This document shows, piece after piece, positions 6,926-12,814 of a stretch of DNA of 12,814 bases. The DNA lies in NCBI GenBank assembly GCA_030428695.1, contig JAUIEM010000291.1:1-12814 (forward strand), written 5' to 3'. Made by a program: the position numbers and the translations under genes. The number at the start of each line of letters is the position of its first letter. The first letter of the stretch is position 1. This DNA is from a bacterium (GTDB lineage Bacteria; Planctomycetota; J058; JAJDCP01). The notes beneath the pieces are model-generated. The model saw only the letters and a list, made by a program, of their open reading frames with translations. It had not been told where the DNA came from and ran no database searches.

Positions 6926-6972
6926 TCGGACTCGAAATCGGTCTCGGAATCGGAATCGGTTTCGGTTCCCGG
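6925..6972. repeat. 6-bp tandem repeat array, (A/T)TCGG(A/T) type
   Basis: About eight units of 6 bp (gtcgga, ctcgaa, atcggt, ctcgga, atcgga, atcggt, ttcggt, tcccgg) run without a break up to the glgC stop codon at 6973. It has the lowest GC of the neighbourhood. Being directly after the minus-strand stop, it becomes the first 48 bases of the glgC 3' untranslated region. Confidence 0.75.
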
Positions 6973-8232
6973 TCAGTGCTCCCGCCGCCCCTGCCCGAGG
7001 GCCTCGCGGGTGACGACCGTCACGCCGCCCGGGCTGCGCCAGAAGCGCTTGCCGTCGGCCTCGGGGTCGAGGCCGATCTCGGTGTATTCCGGTACCTCGC
7101 AGCCCTTGTCGATGATCGCGCCGTGGATGCTGCAGTGGCGGCCGATGCTGACGTCGGGCAGGAGCACGCTGTCCTCGACGAGGGCGAAGGAGTTCACCCG
7201 CACGTTGAAGGACAAGACCGAGCGCCGGATGCGCGCGCCGGAGACGATCGAGCCGCCCGCGATGATCGTGTCGGTCGCCATGCCCCGGCGGGCGTCGGTG
7301 TCGAACACGAACTTGGCGGGCGGGACCTGGGGCATGTGGGTCCAGATCGGCCAGACGTCGTCGTAGAGGTTGAGCTCGGGGGAGATCGACGCGAGCTCCA
7401 TGTTCGCGGCCCAGAAGGCGTCGACGGTGCCGACGTCGCGCCAGTACGGCTTCTGGCCCTCCAGGCCCTCGAAGGGGTAGGCGACGACCTTGTGGGTGCC
7501 GATCGCGTTCGGGATGATGTTCTTCCCGAAGTCGCGGTCGCTGTCGTCGTCCCGGGCGTCGCGCACGAGCTTCTCGTACAGGAACTCGGCGCTGAACACG
7601 TACAGCCCCATCGACACCAGCGACTCGTCGGGGGTGCCGGGCGCCGCCTCGGGGTTCTCGGGCTTCTCCTGGAAGGAGCGGATCTCGTCGTTCTCGTCGA
7701 CCTGCATCACCCCGAAGGCGCTCGCCTCCTGGCGCGGCACGCGCATGCAGGCGATCGTCATGTCGGCGCCGTGCTCGGCGTGGAAGGCGAGCATCGAGCC
7801 GTAGTCCATCTTGTAGACGTGGTCGCCGGCGAGGACGAGCACGTACTTCGGGTCGTGGCTCTGGATGATGTCGATGTTCTGGTAGACCGCGTCGGCGGTG
7901 CCGGCGTACCAGCTCTCGCCGTGGCGCTGCGAGGCGGGGAGCAGCTCGACGTACTCGCCGAGCTCGCCCTTGAGGAAGCTCCAGCCCAGCTGCAGATGGC
8001 GGATCAGCGAGTGGGACTTGTACTGGGTGACCACCCCGATGCGGCGCACGCCGGAGTTGATACAATTGCTGAGAGCGAAGTCGATGATGCGGTAGGTGCC
8101 CCCGAAAGGCACCGCAGGCTTGGCCCGCCAGCGCGTCAGGGCTTTCAGCCGCGAGCCGCGGCCTCCGGCGAGGACCAGGGCCAGCGTCTCCCGGGTCAGG
8201 CGGCTGATGTAGCGTTGGTTGTGTGATTCCAT
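6973..8232 (-). CDS. glgC: Glucose-1-phosphate adenylyltransferase
   Basis: This enzyme makes ADP-glucose and pyrophosphate from glucose-1-phosphate and ATP, the committed and allosterically controlled step of bacterial glycogen synthesis in the cytosol. The 419-residue length is typical. The nucleotide-binding signature [14 protein letters not shown] is at 20-33, with Lys38 in [10 protein letters not shown]. Other family blocks are [20 protein letters not shown] (57-76), [12 protein letters not shown] (108-119), the catalytic [10 protein letters not shown] (Asp137), the glucose-1-phosphate-binding FQEKP (Lys190) and [15 protein letters not shown] (264-278). The C-terminal left-handed beta helix begins near 325. 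The N-terminal arginines (Arg11, Arg25, Arg28) are where effectors bind in relatives. The ATG at 8232 lies seven bases after GGAA, a weak Shine-Dalgarno. It is divergent from glgB, with 96 bases between starts. No glgA, glgX or glgP is in the window. Confidence 0.97.
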   Translation of the reverse strand: MESHNQRYISRLTRETLALVLAGGRGSRLKALTRWRAKPAVPFGGTYRIIDFALSNCINSGVRRIGVVTQYKSHSLIRHLQLGWSFLKGELGEYVELLPASQRHGESWYAGTADAVYQNIDIIQSHDPKYVLVLAGDHVYKMDYGSMLAFHAEHGADMTIACMRVPRQEASAFGVMQVDENDEIRSFQEKPENPEAAPGTPDESLVSMGLYVFSAEFLYEKLVRDARDDDSDRDFGKNIIPNAIGTHKVVAYPFEGLEGQKPYWRDVGTVDAFWAANMELASISPELNLYDDVWPIWTHMPQVPPAKFVFDTDARRGMATDTIIAGGSIVSGARIRRSVLSFNVRVNSFALVEDSVLLPDVSIGRHCSIHGAIIDKGCEVPEYTEIGLDPEADGKRFWRSPGGVTVVTREALGQGRREH

Positions 8233-8328
8233 GGTCGCGTTCCGCTGCGTGTGTTTCTACTGTAGATCGGGAAGGAACAGACATCCACCCTGCAGCCGAA
8301 CCGTAACTCCCGCATGAAGAACGAGTAA
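8233..8328. promoter_or_regulatory. Divergent glgC/glgB control region
   Basis: All 5' control of both glycogen genes must lie in these 96 bases or inside the genes. The best candidate for glgC on the minus strand is TACAGT (8264-8259), 17 bases from TGGATG (8287-8282). These match consensus at only 4/6 and 3/6, so the call is weak. No convincing box is seen for glgB. A short palindrome CTAC-T-GTAG lies at 8257-8265. A 4-codon frame (ATG AAG AAC GAG TAA, 8314-8328) ends directly against the glgB ATG. Confidence 0.35.
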
Positions 8329-10485
8329 ATGCAGACTGCCCGGACGGCCCTGCGCGAAGGTCGCCTCCGCGATCCCTCGGAGCTCCTCGGACCCCAGCCC
8401 GACGGCGCTGGCTGGCGGATCGTCGCGTGGCTGCCCGGGGCGGCGTCCGTCAACCTCGGCGGGGAGCCCCTGGCCGCCGAGGGCGACGGCCTGTTCTCGC
8501 TCGCCGTCGAGGCCGAGCCGGCGCCCGGCTACGCCTTCCGCTGGCGCGACGCCGAGGGGGAGGAGCACGTCGAGGGCGACCCCTACGCCTTCGGGCGCAC
8601 GCTGCCGAGCTTCGACCTGCATCTCTTCGCCGAGGGCCGGCACTGGCACGCCCAGCGCCTGCTCGGCGCCCATCCCGAAGAGCGCGCGGGGCTCGACGGC
8701 GTGCGCTTCGGCGTCTGGGCGCCGAACGCCTTGCGGGTCGCGGTGATCGGCGACTTCAACGGCTGGGACGGCCGCCGCCACGGCATGCTGCCGCACGCCG
8801 GCGGCGTCTGGGAGCTGTTCCTGCCCGGCGCCGCGGTCGGCGCGCGGTACAAGTTCCAGATCCTCGATGCCGAGGGCGCGACCCACTACAAGGCCGACCC
8901 CTTCGCCCGCGCCTGCGAGCTGCGCCCGGACACGGCGAGCATCGTCTGCGCGCCGACCGCCTACGCCTGGTCCGACGAGGCCTGGCGGGAAGCCCGCCGC
9001 GAGGCCGACCCGCGCAAGGAGCCGCTCAGCATCTACGAGGTCCACGTCGGCTCCTGGCGGCGGACCGTGCACGGCGACTTCTACGGCTTCCGCCGGCTGG
9101 CCGACGAGCTGGTCGACTACGTGTGCGGGCTCGGCTTCACCCATGTCGAGCTGCTGCCGATCAGCGAGCATCCCTTCGACGGCTCCTGGGGCTACCAGAC
9201 CCTCGGCTACTTCGCGCCGAGCAGCCGCTTCGGCGCGGCCGACGACCTGCGCTACTTCATCGACCGCTGCCACCAGCGCGGGCTGGGGGTGCTGCTCGAC
9301 TGGGTGCCGGCGCACTTCCCCAAGGATCCCCACGGCCTCGCCCGCTTCGACGGCACCGCCCTCTTCGAGCACGAGGATCCGCTGCGCGGGGAGCACCCGG
9401 ACTGGGGCACCCTGATCTTCAACTACGGGCGCTTCGAGGTGCAGTCCTTCCTGCTCAGCAGCGCCCTGTTCTGGCTCGAGGAGTTCCACTTCGACGGCCT
9501 GCGGGTCGACGCGGTCGCCTCGATGCTCTACCTCGACTACTCCCGCGCCCCGGACAAGTGGCGGCCGAACCAGCACGGCGGGCGCGAGAACCTCGAGGCG
9601 GTCGCCTTCCTGCAGAAGCTGAACGAGACCGTTCACGCGACCCTGCCCGGGGCGCTGGTCATCGCCGAGGAGTCGACCTCCTGGGAGGGCGTCACCCACC
9701 CGGTCGAGGAGGGCGGGCTCGGCTTCGACTTCAAGTGGAACCTCGGCTGGATGCACGACACCCTCGCCTACCTCAAGCACGACCCGATCTACCGCCAGTA
9801 CCACCACTCCCATCTGACCTTCGGGATCATGTACGCGTTCACCGAGCACTTCCTCCTGCCCTTCTCCCACGACGAGGTGGTGCACGGCAAAGGCTCGCTG
9901 TGGAACAAGATGCACGGCGACCCCTGGCAGCGCCGGGCCCACCTGCGGCTCTTGTTCTGCTACCAGTTCACCCAGCCGGGCAAGAAGCTGCTCTTCATGG
10001 GCAGCGAGCTCGGCCAGGAGCGGGAGTGGGACCACGACGGCACCCTCTCCTGGGAGCTGGGCGAGCAGCCCGAGCGCATCGGCCTGCGCTGGCTGCTCGC
10101 CGACCTCCACAAGCTGTACCGGAAGCACCCCTGCTTGTACGTCGGCGACGGCGAGGAGGAGGGCTTCCAGTGGGTCGACTGCGATGACAACGCGCGCTCG
10201 GTCATCGCCTACCTGCGCTGCGACGGCGACGACTTCCTGTTCGTCGCCCTGAGCTTCACGCCGGTGGTGCGCGCCGGCATGCGCTTCGGTGTCCCGCGGG
10301 CGGGCGCCTACCGCGAGGTGCTGAACAGCGACTCGAGCCACTACGGCGGCGGCAACGTCGGCAACGCCGGCGTCGTCACCGCGGTCGAGGAGCCGCTGCA
10401 CGGCTTCCCCTGCTCGCTGACAGTGACCCTGCCCCCGCTCGGGGCGGTGATCCTCGCGCCGGAGGCGGAGGGGGAAGGGGGGTGA
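8329..10485 (+). CDS. glgB: 1,4-alpha-glucan branching enzyme
   Basis: This GH13 transglycosylase cuts alpha-1,4 glucan chains and rejoins them through alpha-1,6 bonds to branch glycogen in the cytosol. The 718 residues give the full two-N-domain bacterial architecture. There is an N1 beta domain (about 1-105), a CBM48 domain (about 108-220, FGVWAPNALRVAVIGDFNGWDG), the catalytic TIM barrel (about 225-620, starting at SIYEVHVGSWRR) and a C-terminal beta domain. Active-site residues are visible: nucleophile Asp394 in DGLRVDAVASM, acid/base Glu447 in VIAEESTSW, and Asp515 in PFSHDEVVHGKGSL. The GH13 region I block VLLDWVPAHFPKD is at 321-333. The ATG at 8329 has only a weak AAGAACGAG upstream and directly follows an in-frame TAA, so no earlier start is possible in this frame. 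The partner glgC is divergent. The gene ends at a repeat-filled gap facing the polA operon. Confidence 0.97.
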   Translation: MQTARTALREGRLRDPSELLGPQPDGAGWRIVAWLPGAASVNLGGEPLAAEGDGLFSLAVEAEPAPGYAFRWRDAEGEEHVEGDPYAFGRTLPSFDLHLFAEGRHWHAQRLLGAHPEERAGLDGVRFGVWAPNALRVAVIGDFNGWDGRRHGMLPHAGGVWELFLPGAAVGARYKFQILDAEGATHYKADPFARACELRPDTASIVCAPTAYAWSDEAWREARREADPRKEPLSIYEVHVGSWRRTVHGDFYGFRRLADELVDYVCGLGFTHVELLPISEHPFDGSWGYQTLGYFAPSSRFGAADDLRYFIDRCHQRGLGVLLDWVPAHFPKDPHGLARFDGTALFEHEDPLRGEHPDWGTLIFNYGRFEVQSFLLSSALFWLEEFHFDGLRVDAVASMLYLDYSRAPDKWRPNQHGGRENLEAVAFLQKLNETVHATLPGALVIAEESTSWEGVTHPVEEGGLGFDFKWNLGWMHDTLAYLKHDPIYRQYHHSHLTFGIMYAFTEHFLLPFSHDEVVHGKGSLWNKMHGDPWQRRAHLRLLFCYQFTQPGKKLLFMGSELGQEREWDHDGTLSWELGEQPERIGLRWLLADLHKLYRKHPCLYVGDGEEEGFQWVDCDDNARSVIAYLRCDGDDFLFVALSFTPVVRAGMRFGVPRAGAYREVLNSDSSHYGGGNVGNAGVVTAVEEPLHGFPCSLTVTLPPLGAVILAPEAEGEGG

Positions 10486-10517
10486 GGAATCCCGCGCAGG
10501 CGGGGTCCCACCGCTCC

Positions 10518-10591
10518 GCGGGAGGGGGTAGACCCCTCCCCTACAGGCTGTTCGAGCGGTCGCAGGGCAGGCATGTAGGGGAGGGGTTTAC
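10518..10591. repeat. 74-bp repeat block, copy A
   Basis: This block aligns without gaps to 10637-10710, with six mismatches (about 92% identity by eye). It starts with a reverse-oriented hairpin element (10520-10544, arms GGGAGGGG and CCCCTCCC, loop GTAGA). A unique-looking linker follows, containing GCTGTTCGAGCGGTC. It ends with the left arm of a forward element (10575-10591) whose right arm is missing. A lone CCCCTAC end at 10623-10629 looks like a leftover of another copy. Confidence 0.88.
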
Positions 10592-10636
10592 GAGGCTGTC
10601 TCACGGAAACCGGTGACGCACGCCCCTACGCCTGCG

Positions 10637-10710
10637 GCGGGCGGGGGTAAACCCCGCCCCTACACGCTGTTCGAGCGGTCACAGGACAGGCATGTAGGGG
10701 AGGGGTTTAC
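10637..10710. repeat. 74-bp repeat block, copy B
   Basis: This is the second copy of the block. Its reverse element (10639-10663) has arms GGGCGGGG and CCCCGCCC. Compared with copy A, both the left-arm A and the right-arm T have changed, to C and G, so pairing is kept. The linker differs at three sites. Confidence 0.88.
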
Positions 10711-10718
10711 CCCCTCCC
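10694..10718. repeat. Forward hairpin element, complete
   Basis: The element starts GTAG, with arms GGGAGGGG and CCCCTCCC and loop TTTAC. Its first 17 bases match the truncated element at 10575-10591. It overlaps the end of block copy B and continues eight bases past it, so copy B keeps the complete element that copy A lost. Confidence 0.88.
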
Positions 10719-10789
10719 GTCGTCCTTTGGGGACCGACCCTCCCTTCGCGAGACAGTCGACCGCGCAGCCTACCTCGGAGATCCTCCGG

Positions 10790-11113
10790 TCACGACTGCG
10801 CGGAGTCCCCCGACGCGTGCAGCAGGCTCAGCCCCGCGCTCTGGACGCCAGTGTGGAAGTCCAGCGCGCAGAACAGGTCCTTTTCGACCAGGGCCTCGTC
10901 GAAGATCCCCTTGATCGTCTCGACCGCGCGCTCGTCCTCCCGCGACATCGTCACCTCGACCCGCAGGTTGAGCTCGCCGCGGGCGCGGACGATGCTCTCG
11001 GGCATCACCCGCATGTCGACCAGGCTGCCGACCGCGCGGCGGCAGTCTTCCGCGAGCTGGCGGAGCAGGGCCAGCTCCATCGGGAACAGCTCCTTCTTTT
11101 CCTCGTCCATCAT
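10790..11113 (-). CDS. 107-residue protein of unknown function, coupled to polA
   Basis: I do not recognise this family. The protein begins MMDEEKKELFPMELALL, is acidic and soluble, and has no signal peptide or membrane helix. By eye it alternates an N-terminal helix (about 8-35), a strand (about 46-56, GELNLRVEVTM), a helix (58-77, SREDERAVETIKGIFDEALV) and a short strand (80-86). This is a beta-alpha-beta-like pattern. Two cysteines (24 and 82) show no metal motif. It is a real gene rather than a shadow because its ATG (11113-11111) shares one base with the polA TGA and has a GGAGG at 11125-11121, seven bases upstream. A second ATG follows directly, but the spacing favours the first. The antisense-like frame continuing above 11113 is only a shadow of polA. 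It is probably made from the polA mRNA. Confidence 0.72.
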   Translation of the reverse strand: MMDEEKKELFPMELALLRQLAEDCRRAVGSLVDMRVMPESIVRARGELNLRVEVTMSREDERAVETIKGIFDEALVEKDLFCALDFHTGVQSAGLSLLHASGDSAQS

Positions 11114-12814
11114 CAGTGGGCCTCCAGCCAATGGGCGCCGCTGCCGGCGTCGACCTTCAGGGGTACCTTGAGGGCGAGCGCGCCCTCCATGCTCTCGATC
11201 ACCAGGGTGCGGACGCGCTCGAGCTCGTCCTCGGGCACGTCGAACACCAACTCGTCGTGGACCTGCAGCACCATCGTCGCGCGCAACCCTTCCTCGCGCA
11301 AGCGCTCCTCGATCCGCAGCATCGCGATCTTGATCAGGTCGGCCGCGGTGCCCTGGATCGGCGTGTTGACCGCCATGCTCTCGGCCTGGGCGCGGACCAT
11401 GCGGTTGGTCGCGCGGATGTCGTCGAGCCGGCGCAGGCGGCCGAGCAGGGTGCGCACCTGGCAGGTGCGACGGGCCTCGCGCTTGGTCTCGTCGATGAAC
11501 GCGCGGATGGTCGGGAAGCTCGCGAAGTACTGCTCGATGAACTGCTTGGCCTCCTCGAGCTCCATGCCGTTCTCGCGGGCGAGGCGGTTCGGGCCCATCC
11601 CGTACAGCAGGCCGAAGTTGACCGCCTTGGCCCGGCTGCGCATCGTCTTCGTCACATCGTCCGCAGGCACCCCGAACACCTTGGCGGCGGTCGCGGTGTG
11701 GATGTCGGCGCCCTGACGGAAGGTCTCGATCAGGTCTTCGTCCTCGCTGTAGTGGGCGAGGATGCGCAGCTCGATCTGGGAGTAGTCCGCCGACAGCAGC
11801 TTCCAGCCCTCCTCCCGCGGCACGAAGGCGCGCCGCACCTCGCGGCCGAGCTCGGTGCGGATCGGGATGTTCTGGAGGTTGGGGTCGGAGGAGGATAGCC
11901 GCCCGGTCGCCGTCGCGCACTGGTTGAAGCTGGTGTGCACCCGGCCGGTGCGGCGCGAGACCAGCGCCGGGAGGGCGTCGGTGTAGGTTCCCTTCAGCTT
12001 CGACAGCGCCCGGTAACGCAGGATCTTGCCGGGCAAGGGATGCGCCTCCGCCAGCTGCTCGAGCACGCTCTGGTCGGTCGAGATCCCGGTCTTCGTGCGC
12101 TTGAGCCGGCCGACGCCGGGCTGCTGGTGCAGGGCGAGGCGGTCGTAGAGCACCGCCGCGAGCTGCTTGGGGCTGTCGACGTTGAAGCGCTCGCCGGCGA
12201 GCAGGTAGATCTCCTCGCCGAGGCTGCCGAGCTCGTCGGCCAGCCGGCTCGAGAAGCTGCGCAGCATAGCGAGGTCGAGGCGAACGCCGGCCTGTTCCAT
12301 GCGGAAGAGCATGCGGGCGAGGGGCAGCTCGATCTCCTCGTAGAGCTGCAAGAGCGCGAGCTTCTTCAGCTGCGGGAAGAGGAACTGCGACAGCCGCAGG
12401 GAGAAGTCCGCCTCCTCACAGCCGAAGCGCGTCAGGCCGTCGAGGCTGGCCTCCCGCATCGGCACGCGCTTGCGGCCCTTGCCGACCAGGGCGCTCAGCT
12501 CCATCTTGCCGATGTTCAGCAGCCGCGCGGCGCAGCTTCCCAGGCCGTGGCGCCAGCTGTCCTCGCGGGAGCTCGGCGGGCCCGGATCGTACAGGTACGA
12601 CTCGAGCATGCTGTCGCGGCAGGCCGCCCCGAGGGCGATGCCGTGGGCCTCGCACAGGCCGAGGGCGCGCTTGAGGTCGTGGGTGAGAAGGCGCGCCTCC
12701 GGGGCTTCCAACAACGTCTTCGTGAAGGCGAGCGCCGCCTCCTGCCAGCCGCTGTCGTCGACCAGGTCGAACAGCCCTCCCGCCGGCCCTTCGCTGCGCC
12801 GCAGGGGCACGAAG
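11113..12814 (-). CDS. polA: DNA polymerase I, 5' end outside window
   Basis: This is the C-terminal 566 or so residues of a family A polymerase, which fills repair gaps and replaces RNA primers. The frame is open to the window edge, and the GTG at 12810 is probably an internal valine. The 5' nuclease domain lies outside. Polymerase motifs are intact (numbering from 12810): TATGRLSSSDPNLQNIPIR (300-318), motif A SADYSQIELR (340-349, Asp342), motif B RSRAKAVNFGLLYG (391-404, Lys395, Phe399, Tyr403) and motif C QVHDELVF (516-523, Asp519). The C-terminus is GAHWLEAH. The 3'-5' exonuclease domain is decayed. The Exo II block NLKYD of E. coli reads DLKRA here (45-49), and the Exo III YxxxD reads FGCEE (129-133). 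This resembles the inactive exonuclease domain of Bacillus stearothermophilus Pol I. The stop overlaps the next gene by one base. Confidence 0.97.
   Translation of the reverse strand, partial: FVPLRRSEGPAGGLFDLVDDSGWQEAALAFTKTLLEAPEARLLTHDLKRALGLCEAHGIALGAACRDSMLESYLYDPGPPSSREDSWRHGLGSCAARLLNIGKMELSALVGKGRKRVPMREASLDGLTRFGCEEADFSLRLSQFLFPQLKKLALLQLYEEIELPLARMLFRMEQAGVRLDLAMLRSFSSRLADELGSLGEEIYLLAGERFNVDSPKQLAAVLYDRLALHQQPGVGRLKRTKTGISTDQSVLEQLAEAHPLPGKILRYRALSKLKGTYTDALPALVSRRTGRVHTSFNQCATATGRLSSSDPNLQNIPIRTELGREVRRAFVPREEGWKLLSADYSQIELRILAHYSEDEDLIETFRQGADIHTATAAKVFGVPADDVTKTMRSRAKAVNFGLLYGMGPNRLARENGMELEEAKQFIEQYFASFPTIRAFIDETKREARRTCQVRTLLGRLRRLDDIRATNRMVRAQAESMAVNTPIQGTAADLIKIAMLRIEERLREEGLRATMVLQVHDELVFDVPEDELERVRTLVIESMEGALALKVPLKVDAGSGAHWLEAH

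Larger units (their letters stand above)
6638..6972. other. 335-bp convergent gap packed with short repeats
   Basis: This tail-to-tail gap separates the SWIM gene (plus) from glgC (minus). I see no coding frame with a plausible start and composition. It holds, in order, an 8-bp tandem array (6671-6702), a pair of inverted hairpin elements (6759-6810), a second 8-bp tandem array (6902-6925) and a 6-bp array that runs into the glgC stop codon (6925-6972). The segments 6638-6670, 6703-6758 and 6811-6901 show nothing I recognise. No hairpin with a following T tract is present, so factor-independent termination of either gene is not shown. Confidence 0.8.
10486..10789. other. 304-bp convergent gap with hairpin elements
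   Basis: This is the tail-to-tail gap between glgB (plus) and the small gene after polA (minus). It contains a 74-bp block duplicated at a 119-bp period (10518-10591 and 10637-10710), three complete hairpin elements and truncated remnants. The part 10719-10789 holds only a weak 5-bp hairpin (10776-10780 with 10784-10788) and no T tract. No gene is visible. The family is the same as at 6759-6810. Confidence 0.85.

Noticed and set aside
8254..8267. TTTCTACTGTAGAT resembles the 3' part of a Cas12a repeat
   Set aside because: There is one copy only, the loop is a single base, and there are no spacers or cas genes. Coincidence.
10518..10710. CRISPR array made of the two 74-bp copies
   Set aside because: Only two copies, too long and internally palindromic, with remnants of the same element in the between-segment. 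It fits an intergenic palindromic element instead.
10595..10757. Inverted GCTGTCTC / GAGACAG as element ends
   Set aside because: Only seven bases match across 150 bp, within chance, with no target duplication seen.
10776..10788. Terminator for the polA operon
   Set aside because: The stem has only 5 bp with a 3-base loop and no T tract follows on the minus strand.
11114..11920. Extension of the 107-residue gene through polA to 11920
   Set aside because: Above 11113 the frame is a repetitive Arg/Gly/Pro shadow of polA; the coupled ATG with GGAGG marks the true start.

Overview
The window is a GC-rich (about 70% by eye) bacterial chromosome segment, densely packed with housekeeping and accessory genes. 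The taxon is not certain. High GC, a tRNA without an encoded CCA end, a DUF5682/vWA/SWIM gene set and a PolA with a decayed proofreading site fit a Myxococcota- or Planctomycetota-like lineage better than a gammaproteobacterium, although GlgC looks proteobacterial in its N-terminal motif. This assignment is inference only. No phage genes, transposase or CRISPR array is visible.

Layout. (1) 1-218, minus strand: a sigma70-type promoter, tRNA-Tyr(GUA), a UUCG-loop hairpin terminator, and then the first 16 codons of a gene whose start resembles histidyl-tRNA synthetase or its paralogue HisZ. (2) 248-6637, plus strand: a divergent promoter drives a tightly coupled four-gene operon. It holds homoserine kinase (thrB), a DUF5682 protein (ChaN/EreA/TIKI-like enzyme fold), a vWA protein with an intact MIDAS, and a protein with two SWIM zinc fingers. 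Each junction overlaps by 1, 8 or 4 bases. The last three genes form a recognisable set usually seen with a MoxR-type AAA+ ATPase, which is not in this window. (3) 6638-6972: a tail-to-tail gap filled with four kinds of short repeat. (4) 6973-10485: divergent glycogen genes, glgC (minus) and glgB (plus). (5) 10486-10789: a second tail-to-tail gap with more copies of the hairpin element seen in region 3, including a duplicated 74-bp block. (6) 10790-12814, minus strand: DNA polymerase I (polA, 5' end beyond the window) translationally coupled to a 107-residue protein of unknown function.

Functional picture. ThrB acts in threonine synthesis. GlgC and GlgB supply ADP-glucose and alpha-1,6 branches for glycogen; the synthase GlgA is not here. 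PolA handles repair and Okazaki fragment synthesis. The DUF5682-vWA-SWIM set is the least understood part: a metal-dependent interaction module, a predicted hydrolase-like enzyme and a nucleic-acid- or protein-binding zinc-finger protein made together. The most striking structural signal outside the genes is a family of 25-bp hairpin elements. They sit only in the two convergent gaps and show compensatory A:T to C:G changes at one stem position.
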